Positions 1 to 8,735 are shown, numbered from the stretch's first letter. The stretch is DNA of 48,307 nt from Nitrososphaerota archaeon (GCA_015522695.1 WALT01000005.1:1-48307); one strand, 5' to 3'. The notes: generated by a model not told the origin, from the letters alone. Numbers and translations: made by a program.

Positions 1-222
1 ATCCAGGTCATCCCTCTGCGTCGATGAGGAAACCCTGGCATATCCTACGACCATCCTCTCCTCCTTCAACCCTAAAATCCGCTTTATCTCGCCCTCAGGT
101 ATCCTCCTACGACCACCGATAGTCCTGATGACCTTGATCTTCCCCTCCTCGTCCCACCTCTGAATGGTCCTGGTCGTAACACCTAGGAGCTTCTTGAGCG
201 TGTAGAGCCTCTCCACCAACAC
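1..222 (-). CDS. tnpA: IS607-family serine recombinase (TnpA), N-terminal part, cut by window edge
   Basis: This is the first 74 codons of a protein that continues past base 1. It opens with a MerR-like winged helix ([20 protein letters not shown], then [14 protein letters not shown]) followed directly by [16 protein letters not shown], which contains the catalytic-serine region of small serine recombinases. That order, a MerR-type DNA-binding domain before the resolvase domain, is the known architecture of IS607 TnpA, which cuts and rejoins DNA for transposition. The start is probably the GTG at 222-220; the in-frame TTG (219) and GTG (216) are alternatives. IS607 elements usually carry tnpB downstream, which here would lie left of the window. 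Because it is truncated by the window I cannot say whether the element is intact. Confidence 0.85.
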   Translation of the reverse strand, partial: MLVERLYTLKKLLGVTTRTIQRWDEEGKIKVIRTIGGRRRIPEGEIKRILGLKEERMVVGYARVSSSTQRDDLD

Positions 223-232
223 CTAATGTGAC

Positions 233-589
233 TTATATCAATTTAAGTCTATCTATCTTGAAGCTGCTGGCTACGGCATTCGAGAGCTCTTTGACGATCC
301 TCTTCAAGCGGACGATCAGCTCCTCGCTACAGCCCCTCCTCTCGCACTCGCCGATCAGGAACGTCATCGACTCGCGGATCGCCGCGGAGGCTGCCTCTGG
401 GATCCCAGAGGCCATTAGGTATTCAGCCTCCCTGAGCGATCCCACTATTCCGAATATCTCAACGTCGACCGATATACACTCATCCTCCGCTATCGACGCC
501 GCATCGGCGATCCCCAGCCCCTCCTTCAGCTCCTCCATCAGCCGTTCGAGATCGCTATTGGAGGTCCTGATTATGCGGAGCGACCTCAC
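233..589 (-). CDS. small helical protein of unknown function
   Basis: About 118 residues, mostly predicted helix (for example MEELKEGLGIADAASIAE and REAEYLMASGIPEAASAAIR), ending in a basic tail. I do not recognise the family. The open frame extends upstream through the tRNA-Cys gene, which cannot be coding, so I place the start at the in-frame GTG at 589-587, just after the tRNA. It has two cysteines in ECERRGC but no clear metal motif. It ends 10 bp before the IS607 recombinase on the same strand, so the two could share a transcript, though that may only reflect where the element landed. Confidence 0.5.
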   Translation of the reverse strand: MRSLRIIRTSNSDLERLMEELKEGLGIADAASIAEDECISVDVEIFGIVGSLREAEYLMASGIPEAASAAIRESMTFLIGECERRGCSEELIVRLKRIVKELSNAVASSFKIDRLKLI

Positions 590-624
590 GATGATCCTCT
601 TTATACAGGCCGATCTGACATCAT

Positions 625-699
625 TGGAGGAGGGGGTGGGACTCGAACCCACGTATACCCGGTCTGCAGCCGGGCTCGTAACCGCTCCGACACCCCTCC
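625..699 (-). tRNA. tRNA-Cys (GCA anticodon), CCA encoded
   Basis: On the minus strand a full cloverleaf can be drawn. The acceptor arms GGAGGGG and CCCCTCC pair perfectly, the D stem is TCG/CGA, the anticodon stem is CCCGG/CCGGG around the loop CTGCAGA, and the T arm is GTGGG-TTCGAGT-CCCAC. Loop positions 34-36 read GCA, the cysteine anticodon. The discriminator base is T (U73), the identity base for cysteine, and a CCA end is encoded (625-627). No intron is present. An AT-rich box around 729-740 on the minus-strand side could be its promoter. Confidence 0.95.
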
Positions 700-747
700 A
701 TCCTAAGCGTGCCGACGATACCATTCTCCATCTAAAAATCCTTTGCC

Positions 748-1623
748 CTACCCCTTTCTGTTGAGCTTGCGTGCTACCTCAGCTATCGCGGTGTAGTCCT
801 CATCACCTAGGCCTGAGAGAAGTCCCACCGTGTAAAGCTCCTCCATCAGACTCAAGATGGGGGCAACTATGTCCTTCTCCCTGGCCATCGTGTGTGCTAG
901 CCTGATATCCTCCAACATGTCGCTGAGCTTCTGTACTCGTTCATAGTTCCTCTCGGCGATCTCCCTCCTCTTCTTCATTGAGAGGAGCAGGACCTGTTCT
1001 GAGGAGCCCAGTATCTGTAATAGGACGCTGGGATCCACATCCGATTTCTCGACCAGCAATATCGCCTCCGCCAGCGTCTCAGCGTAGGATGCGGCTAGAT
1101 GGGAGAGGGCCAATTTCACCGCCAACGCGGCTCCATTGCCTCCGATGTAGAACACGCTCCTGGAATAGGACTTGAGGACCCCGAGCATCTCTTGATATGC
1201 CCTCCTGTCCCCTCCCACGAGCGTCACGAGCTCCCCCCTACCTGCCAGCTCTGCCCCTCCTATCACCGGCGTCTCGAGGAAAAAGGCCCTCTTGCGCTGG
1301 AACCTCCTCGCGATATTCCTCGACGTGACCGGCTCGATCGTGGTGACGCTGGCGACGATCTTGCTCGGCCTTAAACCGTCGTATACTCCCTGGGCTGAGA
1401 AACAGGCATCTGCCACTGAGCTGGGGTCGGGTAGCGCCATCAACATGTAGTCAGATCTTTGGACGAGGTCCCTGAGGTTGCTGGCTATCGCCACCCTTCC
1501 CTTGAAAACATCCCTCGCCTTTCTATCCCTATCCCATACGCCGAGATCATAGCCGGCATTGAGGAGCCTCTCGGTTATCGCAGAGCCGAGAGGACCTAGA
1601 CCTAGGAGCCCTATCGTCTTCAA
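748..1623 (-). CDS. beta-hydroxyacid dehydrogenase (3-hydroxyisobutyrate / 6-phosphogluconate dehydrogenase superfamily)
   Basis: A 291-residue protein of the usual family length. The N-terminal Rossmann motif is GLLGLGPLG, a variant of the family GxGxMG. It is followed by a PVIGGAELAG segment that matches the substrate-binding DAPVSGG motif, and GNGAALAVKLALSH, which holds the expected catalytic lysine but has Ser where the family normally has Asn. The C-terminal all-helical domain ends with DEDYTAIAEV. These enzymes oxidise beta-hydroxy acids with NAD(P) in the cytosol. The exact substrate (3-hydroxyisobutyrate, tartronate semialdehyde, succinic semialdehyde) cannot be told from sequence. 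The start is a TTG at 1623. It stands alone, with TIP49 upstream on the same strand after a 39-bp gap. Confidence 0.85.
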   Translation of the reverse strand: MKTIGLLGLGPLGSAITERLLNAGYDLGVWDRDRKARDVFKGRVAIASNLRDLVQRSDYMLMALPDPSSVADACFSAQGVYDGLRPSKIVASVTTIEPVTSRNIARRFQRKRAFFLETPVIGGAELAGRGELVTLVGGDRRAYQEMLGVLKSYSRSVFYIGGNGAALAVKLALSHLAASYAETLAEAILLVEKSDVDPSVLLQILGSSEQVLLLSMKKRREIAERNYERVQKLSDMLEDIRLAHTMAREKDIVAPILSLMEELYTVGLLSGLGDEDYTAIAEVARKLNRKG

Positions 1624-1662
1624 GCTACCATTCGATGGATGAAAATCGTATATGAGTGTTTG

Positions 1663-3045
1663 CTATTGCTTCATCATCTTAGCCTCATAGCGTCTCAGGT
1701 GTTCTTCAGCCTGGTTGATATCCATGAACAGGCCGTCCGCCCTATCGACGTCCTCCTCAGTTATCTCATCGCGTCCTCCGTTCTTGGAGTTCTGCCATGC
1801 TAAGCTCAGCAGCTGCGACGCATACCTGAGACTCGTCCTAGTCCCTATCTCGGCCAACCTATCCAACGCCTCCTCCCTTATATCGACCTTCTCGGTTTCC
1901 GCCCTGATCCTCAATATATCCAAGATCTCATCCTTCGAGTATTCATCCGTCCCTATGATCACAGCCCTATCTAAGAGGTCGAGAGGTATCCCCAGCGGGG
2001 ATTCTATCTCCGTCCCCCTTATCCTCGTCCTCCCCCTGTTCGTCGCCAATATCACTATCGGCACGAGCTCTCCCTCGACTGCCCTGCTGAGGAAACTGAA
2101 CGCCTCTATGTCCAGAAGATGTGCATCATCTATGAAGAGCACGCCCGGATGTATTATGGCCTTTCCTCCATCGACCATCTTCTTCACCTGCTCGTCCACG
2201 TTAGCCCTGATCTCCGGGCTTATCTCCTTCTCCGGTAAAGCCCCGAACAACAGGGAGGCCAGGCCTCCACCTCCCCTCGATGCGGCCATCTCATCGAGAT
2301 CGGCCAGCGTGAGGTTATATACGAATTCCTTCTCCTTCTTGACCTTGCCGGATGGTCTGGGGACAATCAGCCTGCGGTGGACCTCATAGGTCTTCCCCCT
2401 TTCGCTCTCCTCGCTTATCCCGATGAGCGATACCCTCCCCGTCTCAGAATCTATCTGTATCACACTTCCCTCCATGATGCCCTGTTGAAGTATTTGCGTT
2501 GCAACCTCAGGTCCAGCCTCGATCCTCCTCTCTTCATCCTTGGTCTTCAACGTCAACCTGACACCGTCTGGGACCTTTTGATACGGATTATAGGGATGTG
2601 GTGCGGTTATTATCTCGGACCTCATGACCTCCCCCTCATAGACCTCCCTCATCTCGTGGATCTCGATACCTATACACTTCCTCATGGTCTCGATGAGCAC
2701 CTCAGTCTTCTTGCGCCCTGTGCTGTAGATCTCGCTTCCGCTCATCTGTATGAACGGTACGTTGACTCCCAGTTCCTTCGTGATCGATACGGCGATCGCC
2801 GTTTTACCCGTCCCGGGCGGGCCAGCCAGCACTATCAACCTGCCGCTGAGCTTCCCCTCCTTTATCATCTGGACGACTATACCTGCAGCCTCCCTGGCCT
2901 TTATCTGGCCTACAAGTCCATCCTTTATCCTTACAGCCCTTCCCCTTTCATCGAGGCCGAGCCCTTGTATATGTGTGTGCGCCCCTATCCTCTCGAACTT
3001 CGCCGATGTGGGGACCTCCCTAACCTTAACTGGAATCCCGCTCAA
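1663..3045 (-). CDS. TIP49/RuvB-like AAA+ ATPase
   Basis: A 460-residue archaeal relative of eukaryotic RuvBL1/RuvBL2. It begins with the family signature around GAHTHIQGLGLDERG, followed by Walker A GPPGTGKT (residues 75-82), a long insertion domain II (about 125-290, OB-like), Walker B LFIDDAHLLD, and a sensor/arginine-finger region ATNRGRTRIRGTE. Eukaryotic homologues form hexameric rings that assemble snoRNPs, PIKKs and chromatin remodellers; the archaeal role is unsettled. Walker B reads DDAH where many homologues have DEVH, so the catalytic Glu position is Asp. The start is a TTG at 3045. An AT box, CAAAATTTTTG, lies just upstream on the minus strand. Confidence 0.93.
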   Translation of the reverse strand: MSGIPVKVREVPTSAKFERIGAHTHIQGLGLDERGRAVRIKDGLVGQIKAREAAGIVVQMIKEGKLSGRLIVLAGPPGTGKTAIAVSITKELGVNVPFIQMSGSEIYSTGRKKTEVLIETMRKCIGIEIHEMREVYEGEVMRSEIITAPHPYNPYQKVPDGVRLTLKTKDEERRIEAGPEVATQILQQGIMEGSVIQIDSETGRVSLIGISEESERGKTYEVHRRLIVPRPSGKVKKEKEFVYNLTLADLDEMAASRGGGGLASLLFGALPEKEISPEIRANVDEQVKKMVDGGKAIIHPGVLFIDDAHLLDIEAFSFLSRAVEGELVPIVILATNRGRTRIRGTEIESPLGIPLDLLDRAVIIGTDEYSKDEILDILRIRAETEKVDIREEALDRLAEIGTRTSLRYASQLLSLAWQNSKNGGRDEITEEDVDRADGLFMDINQAEEHLRRYEAKMMKQ

Positions 3046-3093
3046 CGCCGGTCTTCAGCTGGATCAGCTGGATCAAAAATTTTGCTGTCGAGT

Positions 3094-3522
3094 TTAGAGA
3101 GGCCTGGTGTAATAGACCTTCCTGAGTGAGGGCTCCATCTTCGCGAGCATCAGCCTCAGCTTCTCGGGATCGGCCTTGCTCGCATGTCCAGCCTTCAGAT
3201 ATGCTTCATCTATCACCTTATCGACAGCCTCCCTCAGATACTCCACCTTCTTGGTTTGTTCCCTGGTCACCGGCCTCTCGGTGTACCCGACGGCGACGAG
3301 CCTCAGCATCAGCGGGTTCTTGTCAGGCTCATGCTCCACCCTGATGTCCTTGAAGTCGATCCTCTTGGCATATCTCTTGATGACATGTCTCATGCGACTG
3401 GCCACGATACCGTTGACTTGGATGTCCAACAGCTTTATCCATCCGACCATTTCCTCCCGTACATCCGGTGCGCTGTTCAGAGGCTTAGGAGGCCTCCCCC
3501 TTTCTTGTTCTAGGGCATACAT
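3094..3522 (-). CDS. conserved-looking basic protein of unknown function
   Basis: A 142-residue protein that I do not recognise. It is charged, with no membrane segment or signal peptide. Stretches such as IKLLDIQVNGIVASRMRHVI and YTERPVTREQTKKVEYLREA suggest an alpha/beta fold with a long C-terminal helix. The start is the ATG at 3522-3520, chosen because a TATA-like TTATAAG (minus strand, about 3560) lies at the right distance; the frame stays open nine codons further upstream. It ends 48 bp before the TIP49 start on the same strand, so the two may be co-transcribed. Its promoter region is shared divergently with ilvE. Confidence 0.75.
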   Translation of the reverse strand: MYALEQERGRPPKPLNSAPDVREEMVGWIKLLDIQVNGIVASRMRHVIKRYAKRIDFKDIRVEHEPDKNPLMLRLVAVGYTERPVTREQTKKVEYLREAVDKVIDEAYLKAGHASKADPEKLRLMLAKMEPSLRKVYYTRPL

Positions 3523-3549
3523 TGTTATTACCCCGTTATAGCATGTCAA

Positions 3550-3620
3550 CAGTCCATCTTATAACTTTTGTGGTCCGGAATAACCTATTAAGCGACCTTC
3601 GCGATACTACTGCGTCAGCG
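3550..3620. promoter_or_regulatory. divergent promoter region (unknown basic protein / ilvE)
   Basis: This 70-bp gap holds TATA-like CTTATAACTT near 3557-3566 and CCTATTAAGC near 3586-3595. On the minus strand the first reads AAGTTATAAG, about 40 bp before the ATG at 3522. On the plus strand the second lies about 30 bp before the ATG at 3621. Both are consistent with archaeal promoters giving very short leaders. Confidence 0.5.
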
Positions 3621-4547
3621 ATGCTCAAAGAGGCGATTTATATATGGCTCGACGGCAACATCGTTCCCTGGCATGAGGCGAAGGTGCATGTGATGACACA
3701 CTCCCTGCACTACGGCACAGCGGTGTTCGAGGGCATCAGGGCGTACAGCGATCGGCGTGACCTCTGCGTGTTCAGGTTACACGACCACGTCAGGAGGATG
3801 TACAGGTCGGCCAAGATATACGGGTTTCCCCTCCGTTACCCCGAGGACGAGGTGAAGAAGGCCGTCGTGGAGATCCTGAGGGCCAATGGGATCAGGGAGG
3901 ATGCATACATAAGGCCGATAAGCTTTCTGGGTCATGGCACGATAGGCTTGGTTTATACTGGTATAGAGCCCCATCTAGCTGTGATAGCGTTTCAATACGG
4001 TAAATATTTCAATAAGGAAGGGGTGAGCGTCACAATATCCTCCTGGAGGAGGTTATGTGATGAATCCGCTCCGCCGATGGCGAAGGCATCTGGGCACTAT
4101 ATCAACTCGGTGGCTGCTAAGATGGATGCGTTGAGAGGTGGTTACGATGAGGCGATAATGCTCGATCACAGGGGAATGGTCAGTGAAGGCAGCGGCGAGA
4201 ACGTATTCATGGTCAGAGAGGGAGCGATAGTGACGCCCCCCCTTTCCTCATGTATACTGGAGGGGGTGACCAGGGATACCGTGATGATCCTCGCGAGGGA
4301 GGAGGGGTTCATGGTGGAGGTGAGGGATATAGCAAGGGCTGAGCTCTATACGGCGGATGAGGTTTTCTTCGCCGGGACTGCAGCTGAGATAACTCCAGTC
4401 CTATCGGTCGATGGGAGGATCGTGGGAGATGGTAAACCAGGACCCGTCACCGGACACATAAAGGGCATCTATGAGAAGATAGTCAGGGGCGAGGACGAAA
4501 GGCATCCTGAATGGAGAACCTCCGTCTATGAGGAGGGCGGCTGTTGA
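3621..4547 (+). CDS. ilvE: branched-chain amino acid aminotransferase (class IV PLP enzyme)
   Basis: A 308-residue fold-type IV aminotransferase, full family length. The N-terminus IWLDGNIVPWHEAKVHVMTH is characteristic, followed by HYGTAVFEGIRAY and the small-molecule-binding loop RLHDHVRRMYRSAKIYG. GHYINSVAAKMDAL supplies the PLP lysine region; DEAIMLDHRGMVSEGSGENVF and FFAGTAAEITPV are late family motifs. It transfers amino groups in the last step of Leu/Ile/Val synthesis. I start at the ATG at 3621, giving the normal N-terminus; the frame remains open for 33 codons upstream, but those residues match nothing in the family. The stop overlaps the pheA start by 4 bp, indicating an operon. Confidence 0.95.
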   Translation: MLKEAIYIWLDGNIVPWHEAKVHVMTHSLHYGTAVFEGIRAYSDRRDLCVFRLHDHVRRMYRSAKIYGFPLRYPEDEVKKAVVEILRANGIREDAYIRPISFLGHGTIGLVYTGIEPHLAVIAFQYGKYFNKEGVSVTISSWRRLCDESAPPMAKASGHYINSVAAKMDALRGGYDEAIMLDHRGMVSEGSGENVFMVREGAIVTPPLSSCILEGVTRDTVMILAREEGFMVEVRDIARAELYTADEVFFAGTAAEITPVLSVDGRIVGDGKPGPVTGHIKGIYEKIVRGEDERHPEWRTSVYEEGGC

Positions 4548-5389
4548 CCGAAAGGTTGCGGATAGCCTTCCAGGGTGAGCGCGGCTCGTTCACGGAGGAG
4601 GCTGCGACGGATCGCTTCGGCGAGGACGTGGAGTTCATGGGCTTCGAGAGCTTGAACAGTGTTTTCAACGCGGTGGAGGTCGGTGCGGCCGATTATGCCG
4701 TGGTACCGGCCGAGAACAGCTTGGTCGGCACGGTCGGCGAAACATATGATATGTTGCTGGTCCATAGCCTTTCGATAGTCGGAGAGACAATACTCAGGAT
4801 AGAGCACAACCTCCTCAGCGTGAAGGACGCCAGCCTGGACGACGTTACCACCGTCTGGTCACATCCACAAGCGTTGGGGCAATGTTCGAGGTTCATCGAG
4901 AAGGAAGGGCTCGCCGTCGTCCCCAAACCGAACACCGCCATGGCGGCCAAGGAGCTGGGCGAGAACCCGGATCCAACTGTCGGGGTTATAGCGAGTCGCA
5001 GGGCGGCGGAGATATACGGGCTCGATGTGCTCATATCCAATATAGAGGATAACCCGAACAATTATACACGGTTCTTCGTTTTAGGAAGGGAGATTCCTAA
5101 ACCCACTGGCAAAGACAAGACATCGATAATATTCTCGACCAGCCACGAACCCGGCTCCTTATATAGATGCCTGGAGGTATTCGCCTCCAAGGGGATAAAC
5201 CTGACGAAGATAGAGTCCAGGCCGACGAAGTTGAGGCCATGGGAATATTATTTCTACCTGGACTTCGAGGGCCACGTGGAGGATGAAATCCCCCGAGAGG
5301 CCCTGAGGGAGCTGGCTGGCAGGGCGATAATCCTCAAGGTACTTGGATCGTATCCGAGGGCGAGTGAGCCTTCATGCTCGAGGAAGTGA
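4544..5389 (+). CDS. pheA: prephenate dehydratase with C-terminal ACT domain
   Basis: A 281-residue monofunctional prephenate dehydratase converting prephenate to phenylpyruvate in phenylalanine synthesis. The catalytic domain opens with RIAFQGERGSFTEEAA; VVPAENSLVGTVGETYDML is a substrate-binding segment, and NNYTRFFVLG is the catalytic TRF motif. The ACT domain (about 185-275) contains ESRPTKLRPWEYYFYLDFEG, the phenylalanine-sensing ESRP motif, so feedback inhibition by Phe is expected. The TTG start overlaps the ilvE stop by 4 bp, placing two aminotransferase-linked amino-acid pathways in one transcript. There is no fused chorismate mutase. Confidence 0.96.
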   Translation: MTERLRIAFQGERGSFTEEAATDRFGEDVEFMGFESLNSVFNAVEVGAADYAVVPAENSLVGTVGETYDMLLVHSLSIVGETILRIEHNLLSVKDASLDDVTTVWSHPQALGQCSRFIEKEGLAVVPKPNTAMAAKELGENPDPTVGVIASRRAAEIYGLDVLISNIEDNPNNYTRFFVLGREIPKPTGKDKTSIIFSTSHEPGSLYRCLEVFASKGINLTKIESRPTKLRPWEYYFYLDFEGHVEDEIPREALRELAGRAIILKVLGSYPRASEPSCSRK

Positions 5390-5988
5390 AGAGGAGCCTG
5401 GCGAGGGAAGCCCGTTACCTGGCCCTTCAAGGGCTGGTGGCCGGTCGCGAGGGGAACATAAGCCATCGCGTCGATGACAAGGTGGTGATAAAGGGGACAG
5501 GAGTGAGGATGCTCAGCGCTAGATCGAGCGATTTCGCGGTCATGACAGCCGATGGAAGCTATCTGGAGGGCCCTCCTCCAAGCAGCGAGTACCGGATGCA
5601 CTTGATGGCTTATAGGGCCGATCCGGGGATACGTGCCGTCGTCCACGTACATCCTCCATATACGCTAGTGCTGCTGAGGATCGGGGTGGAGCCGAAACCC
5701 CATACGCTGGAGGCCGAATCATATTATTCGCGGGTGTGCATCACAGGGAGACTTTCACCTGGGAGCATGGAACTGGCGAGTGGTGTATCCGGGTTGATCT
5801 CGACCGGTTGTAACGTCATCGCGTTGATGGACCATGGAATAGTGACCGTGGGCTCGAGCGTCGGCGAAGCTGTGGATAGGGCTGCTGCAGAGGAGCGTTC
5901 CTCTCAGGTACAGCTACTCGTCATGCTGGGACAGAAAAACTTATTTTCTTCGCGAAAAGGTGCAAAAAAAGCAGGCTGGAGGCGGTGA
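5374..5988 (+). CDS. class II aldolase/adducin family protein (fuculose-phosphate aldolase-like)
   Basis: A 204-residue zinc aldolase-fold protein. Recognisable motifs are GREGNISHR, KGTGVRM, SSEYRMHLMAYR and VVHVHPPY, whose two His belong to the zinc site. The third ligand is probably His in LMDHGIVTVG. Family members cleave fuculose-1-phosphate or related phosphosugars, or act in methylthioribose salvage and aromatic pathways; the substrate is not evident here. The C-terminal tail is basic (SSRKGAKKAGWRR). It overlaps pheA by 16 bp, and its stop overlaps the rpoK start, so it sits inside one operon. Confidence 0.88.
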   Translation: MLEEVKRSLAREARYLALQGLVAGREGNISHRVDDKVVIKGTGVRMLSARSSDFAVMTADGSYLEGPPPSSEYRMHLMAYRADPGIRAVVHVHPPYTLVLLRIGVEPKPHTLEAESYYSRVCITGRLSPGSMELASGVSGLISTGCNVIALMDHGIVTVGSSVGEAVDRAAAEERSSQVQLLVMLGQKNLFSSRKGAKKAGWRR

Positions 5989-6281
5989 TTTTGGCGGGCT
6001 CCAAGGTAGCAAGCGAGGAGGATACAGCATCGGATAACGAGGAGGTCAAGATCGGCCCGCCGCAGCTCACCAAGTTCGAGAGGGCCAGGATCGCGGGAGC
6101 TCGCTCCCTACAGCTCTCCCTCGGAGCTCCTCCGTTGATACCCGTCGAGGGCCCGATCAGATCGACGATAGAGCTGGCGATCAGGGAACTCGATAGCTGT
6201 GCCCTCCCGATCTCGGTGAGGAGGAGCCTTCCCGACGGCGACCATCAGGATATCCCGATATCCGAGCTCCTGCACGGCTAA
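5985..6281 (+). CDS. rpoK: DNA-directed RNA polymerase subunit K (Rpb6/omega homologue)
   Basis: A 98-residue protein. Residues 28-95 match archaeal RpoK: LTKFERARIAGARSLQLSLG is the family core, followed by APPLIPVEGP, IELAIRELDSCALPISVRR and LPDG. The subunit clamps the largest polymerase subunit and helps assemble the enzyme. An acidic 25-residue N-terminal extension (ASEEDTASDNEEV) precedes the core and resembles the acidic N-terminus of eukaryotic Rpb6. The start is a GTG overlapping the aldolase stop by 4 bp. Confidence 0.95.
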   Translation: MILAGSKVASEEDTASDNEEVKIGPPQLTKFERARIAGARSLQLSLGAPPLIPVEGPIRSTIELAIRELDSCALPISVRRSLPDGDHQDIPISELLHG

Positions 6282-6321
6282 ACTTAATTACCCGGGGATC
6301 CCACGATTAACTCTCCGGAGC

Positions 6322-6639
6322 GTGAGGGATGGTTTGTCGGAATCGGAAGACGAGGGTGAGATGGCGCATAGACTTCCGCCACATTACCTGGTCGTGGACG
6401 ACCAAAAACCCACCAGGGCCTATATATTATCGGGATCAGTCCAACTGTCGGTGTCCAACAAGCTCGTCCTGCTCGCGCGCGGCAGGAGCATCAGTAAAGC
6501 GGTGGACGTGGCATTGGGGATATCGTCCAAGCTCGGGGGCAGGGCTTCGGTAAGGGAAATCAAGCTCGGTTCCGACCAGCTCTCCTCCGGGAGATATATC
6601 TCGACGATCGAGATATCGATGGAGGCAGAGGATGGTTAG
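6322..6639 (+). CDS. Alba-like DNA/RNA-binding protein
   Basis: A 105-residue protein whose central part aligns with Alba. YILSGSVQLSVSNKLVLLAR corresponds to the first strand and helix, and GRSISKAVDVAL is the diagnostic Alba segment; the Lys in ISKAV is often the acetylated/nucleic-acid-contacting residue. It ends with the strand YISTIEISM. Alba dimers coat DNA and bind RNA. The N-terminus is acidic and unusual (SESEDEGE); an alternative ATG at 6361 would remove it. A TATA-like AACTTAATTA lies at 6281-6290, about 35 bp before the GTG start at 6322. It follows rpoK by 40 bp and precedes metK. Confidence 0.8.
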   Translation: MRDGLSESEDEGEMAHRLPPHYLVVDDQKPTRAYILSGSVQLSVSNKLVLLARGRSISKAVDVALGISSKLGGRASVREIKLGSDQLSSGRYISTIEISMEAEDG

Positions 6640-6705
6640 GGCATGTGACCGAGCAAGATAAATTCAGGTTTTTCTCGTACTACGTGCACAAGAAAGGGAA
6701 ATAAT

Positions 6706-7917
6706 ATGAAGTCGCATGCGATATCGGTCAGCACATCAGGAGGGCTCCCGGTAGGTAGGAGGCCTGTGGAGCTCGTCGAGAGGAAGGGGAAGGGACACCC
6801 TGATACCGTCTGTGACAAGGCAGCCGAGGAGGCTAGCATAGCCCTCTCGAAGTACTACCTGTTGAAATATGGTAGAATACTTCACCATAACTTGGATAAA
6901 TGCGTGTTGATAGGGGGCCAAGCTAAGGCCTGGTTCGGCGGCGGCTATATAATCGAACCCATGTACCTCTTGATGGTCGGGAGGGCCACGACGAGGGTGT
7001 TCAAGGGGGGGATCTTGGAGGAACTCCCCGTCGGTAGCATAATATTGAAGGCCATAATGGAGTGGTTGAGGGAAGATTTCAGGTTCCTCGACCTCGACTC
7101 ACATATCGTCGTCGACTACAGGGTGAAGCCGGGCAGCACGGATCTCGTGGACGTGTTCGAGTCGAGCGATGGAACGCCCTTGGCCAATGATACGAGCTCA
7201 GGGGTCGCATTCGCCCCATATACCGAGACGGAGAAACTCGTGATGGAGACGGAGAGGATGCTCAACTCGAGGGAGTTCAAGCGAAGGCTTCCCGGGGTCG
7301 GGGAGGATGTCAAGGTGATGGGAGTCCGCCAGGGCGATAAGGTGTCGTTGACAGTGGCGGCTGCCATAGTCTCGAAGCTGGTGCCGGATAAAGATCACTA
7401 CATCTCAGTGGTGGAGGAGGCCAAGGAGAGGATCCTCGATCTCGCATCTAGGATGACCGGGATGGACGTCTCGGTCTCCGTCAACGCAGCCGACGATTAT
7501 GAGAAGGAGAGGTTTTACTTGACGGTCACGGGCCTCAGCGCTGAGAACGGCGACGACGGACAGGTGGGGAGGGGAAATAGGGTGAGTGGCCTCATAACCC
7601 CGCTGAGGCCGATGTCGCTGGAGGCTGCAGCCGGTAAGAACCCCGTCAATCACGTGGGCAAGATATACAACGTCGCAGCACATGAGATCGTGAACAGGCT
7701 AGTTTCAGAGGTTAAAGGGATCGATGAGTCCTATTGCTATATATTGAGCAAGATAGGGCATCCGATAGATGAACCACAAGTACTACATGTGGAATATTCC
7801 GGCAGCCCGAGCTTGGATTCCGTCAGGAGGTACGTCGAGTCGCTCGCCGATGATGTCATGGAAGGGCTCCCCCGGATCTGGGAGGGCATAATGGAGCGCC
7901 GCTACACGTTATTCTGA
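6706..7917 (+). CDS. metK: archaeal-type S-adenosylmethionine synthetase
   Basis: A 403-residue enzyme of the archaeal methionine adenosyltransferase family, distinct in sequence from bacterial MetK. The N-terminal part has [20 protein letters not shown], the catalytic signature containing the conserved His and Asp; [20 protein letters not shown] and the nucleotide-binding region [20 protein letters not shown] follow. It makes AdoMet from methionine and ATP in the cytosol. Length is normal for the family. It is followed after 2 bp by an MTHFR-like gene and then a Trm112-like gene, a grouping that joins methyl-group supply with methyltransferase activation. Confidence 0.96.
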   Translation: MKSHAISVSTSGGLPVGRRPVELVERKGKGHPDTVCDKAAEEASIALSKYYLLKYGRILHHNLDKCVLIGGQAKAWFGGGYIIEPMYLLMVGRATTRVFKGGILEELPVGSIILKAIMEWLREDFRFLDLDSHIVVDYRVKPGSTDLVDVFESSDGTPLANDTSSGVAFAPYTETEKLVMETERMLNSREFKRRLPGVGEDVKVMGVRQGDKVSLTVAAAIVSKLVPDKDHYISVVEEAKERILDLASRMTGMDVSVSVNAADDYEKERFYLTVTGLSAENGDDGQVGRGNRVSGLITPLRPMSLEAAAGKNPVNHVGKIYNVAAHEIVNRLVSEVKGIDESYCYILSKIGHPIDEPQVLHVEYSGSPSLDSVRRYVESLADDVMEGLPRIWEGIMERRYTLF

Positions 7918-7919
7918 AG

Positions 7920-8732
7920 ATGTACGGGACGCCACCGCGTGTAGCCCTGGAATCGACACATTATCCATCGGACGAAGGGATCCTGAAGGTCCTGGCCTCG
8001 AATGGGCTCATAGACGCCGTGATCGTGCCCGATCTACCCATGGGTAAGGTCAACATGGACTCAGTGGTCGCGGCCCACATGATCACATCCCACATGGGCA
8101 TTCCAGCATATGCGACCATCTCGTTGGGCCACAGGAGCCCACAGGCCTCGCTATCCAAGATACTGTCGGCGTGCCTCTTAGGCTTGGACGGTGTCCTGCT
8201 CGTGGCCGGCGACGTCAGGGTTTGTTCCCCCAGGTTGAGCGTCTACGATGCGATAAGGTATGCGAGCGATCTCCCGAACGCTGAGCTGCAGGGCTACGAA
8301 CATCTGTCATCCGTCAAGGGCACGCTCAAATCCTGTAATGGTTTTCTGGTGGGAGCGGTGGTCGACCTCAGATGTCCCAGATCGCTGAGGACCATCGATA
8401 GAAAGATATCGAAGGGGGCGCGGTTCCTGGTCACACAATTGATGGCCCACCCGAAACGACACCTGGATATCATACGTCAAGTCTCCTCCAGGATATATTT
8501 GATGATAGGCGTTCCATATATCGGACAGGGCTCCCCTAGGTCGCTGGAGAACATCATGGGGGAACCCGTGCCCGATCCAGGTGATCTATCGACGGAACTG
8601 GAGGGGGTGCTGGAGGAGCTCGGGGGAGGGAACGCCGGCGTCGGATTCTACGTGTCGGCTGTCGGGGCGAGGGCGAGGGAGATGGAAGGACTTGCGGGTT
8701 TCCTGGAGGGCTTGAAGCGGGCATCGGCCTAG
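7920..8732 (+). CDS. methylenetetrahydrofolate reductase-like TIM-barrel protein
   Basis: A 270-residue protein resembling the MetF/MTHFR flavoprotein family. Matching stretches are the N-terminal RVALESTHYPSDEG (family E near the start), AYATISLGHRSPQASLSKIL, GLDGVLLVAGDVRV (the family GD after a strand), GARFLVTQLMAHP, equivalent to GADFFITQ, and YLMIGVPYIGQ. MTHFR reduces methylene-tetrahydrofolate or a pterin analogue to the methyl form for methionine synthesis. Position 2 bp after metK supports a role in C1/methionine metabolism. It is diverged, and whether it uses folate or methanopterin is not visible. A related TIM-barrel oxidoreductase is the alternative. Confidence 0.65.
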   Translation: MYGTPPRVALESTHYPSDEGILKVLASNGLIDAVIVPDLPMGKVNMDSVVAAHMITSHMGIPAYATISLGHRSPQASLSKILSACLLGLDGVLLVAGDVRVCSPRLSVYDAIRYASDLPNAELQGYEHLSSVKGTLKSCNGFLVGAVVDLRCPRSLRTIDRKISKGARFLVTQLMAHPKRHLDIIRQVSSRIYLMIGVPYIGQGSPRSLENIMGEPVPDPGDLSTELEGVLEELGGGNAGVGFYVSAVGARAREMEGLAGFLEGLKRASA

Positions 8733-8735
8733 GCA

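Noticed and set aside
233-724. Longer version of the small ORF reaching to 724
   Set aside because: Its first part is antisense-free but runs straight through tRNA-Cys (625-699), which has a complete cloverleaf; the coding part must start after it.
3057-3074. Tandem GCTGGATCA repeat before TIP49
   Set aside because: Only two 9-bp units at a gene start, explained by chance; not a recognisable regulatory site.
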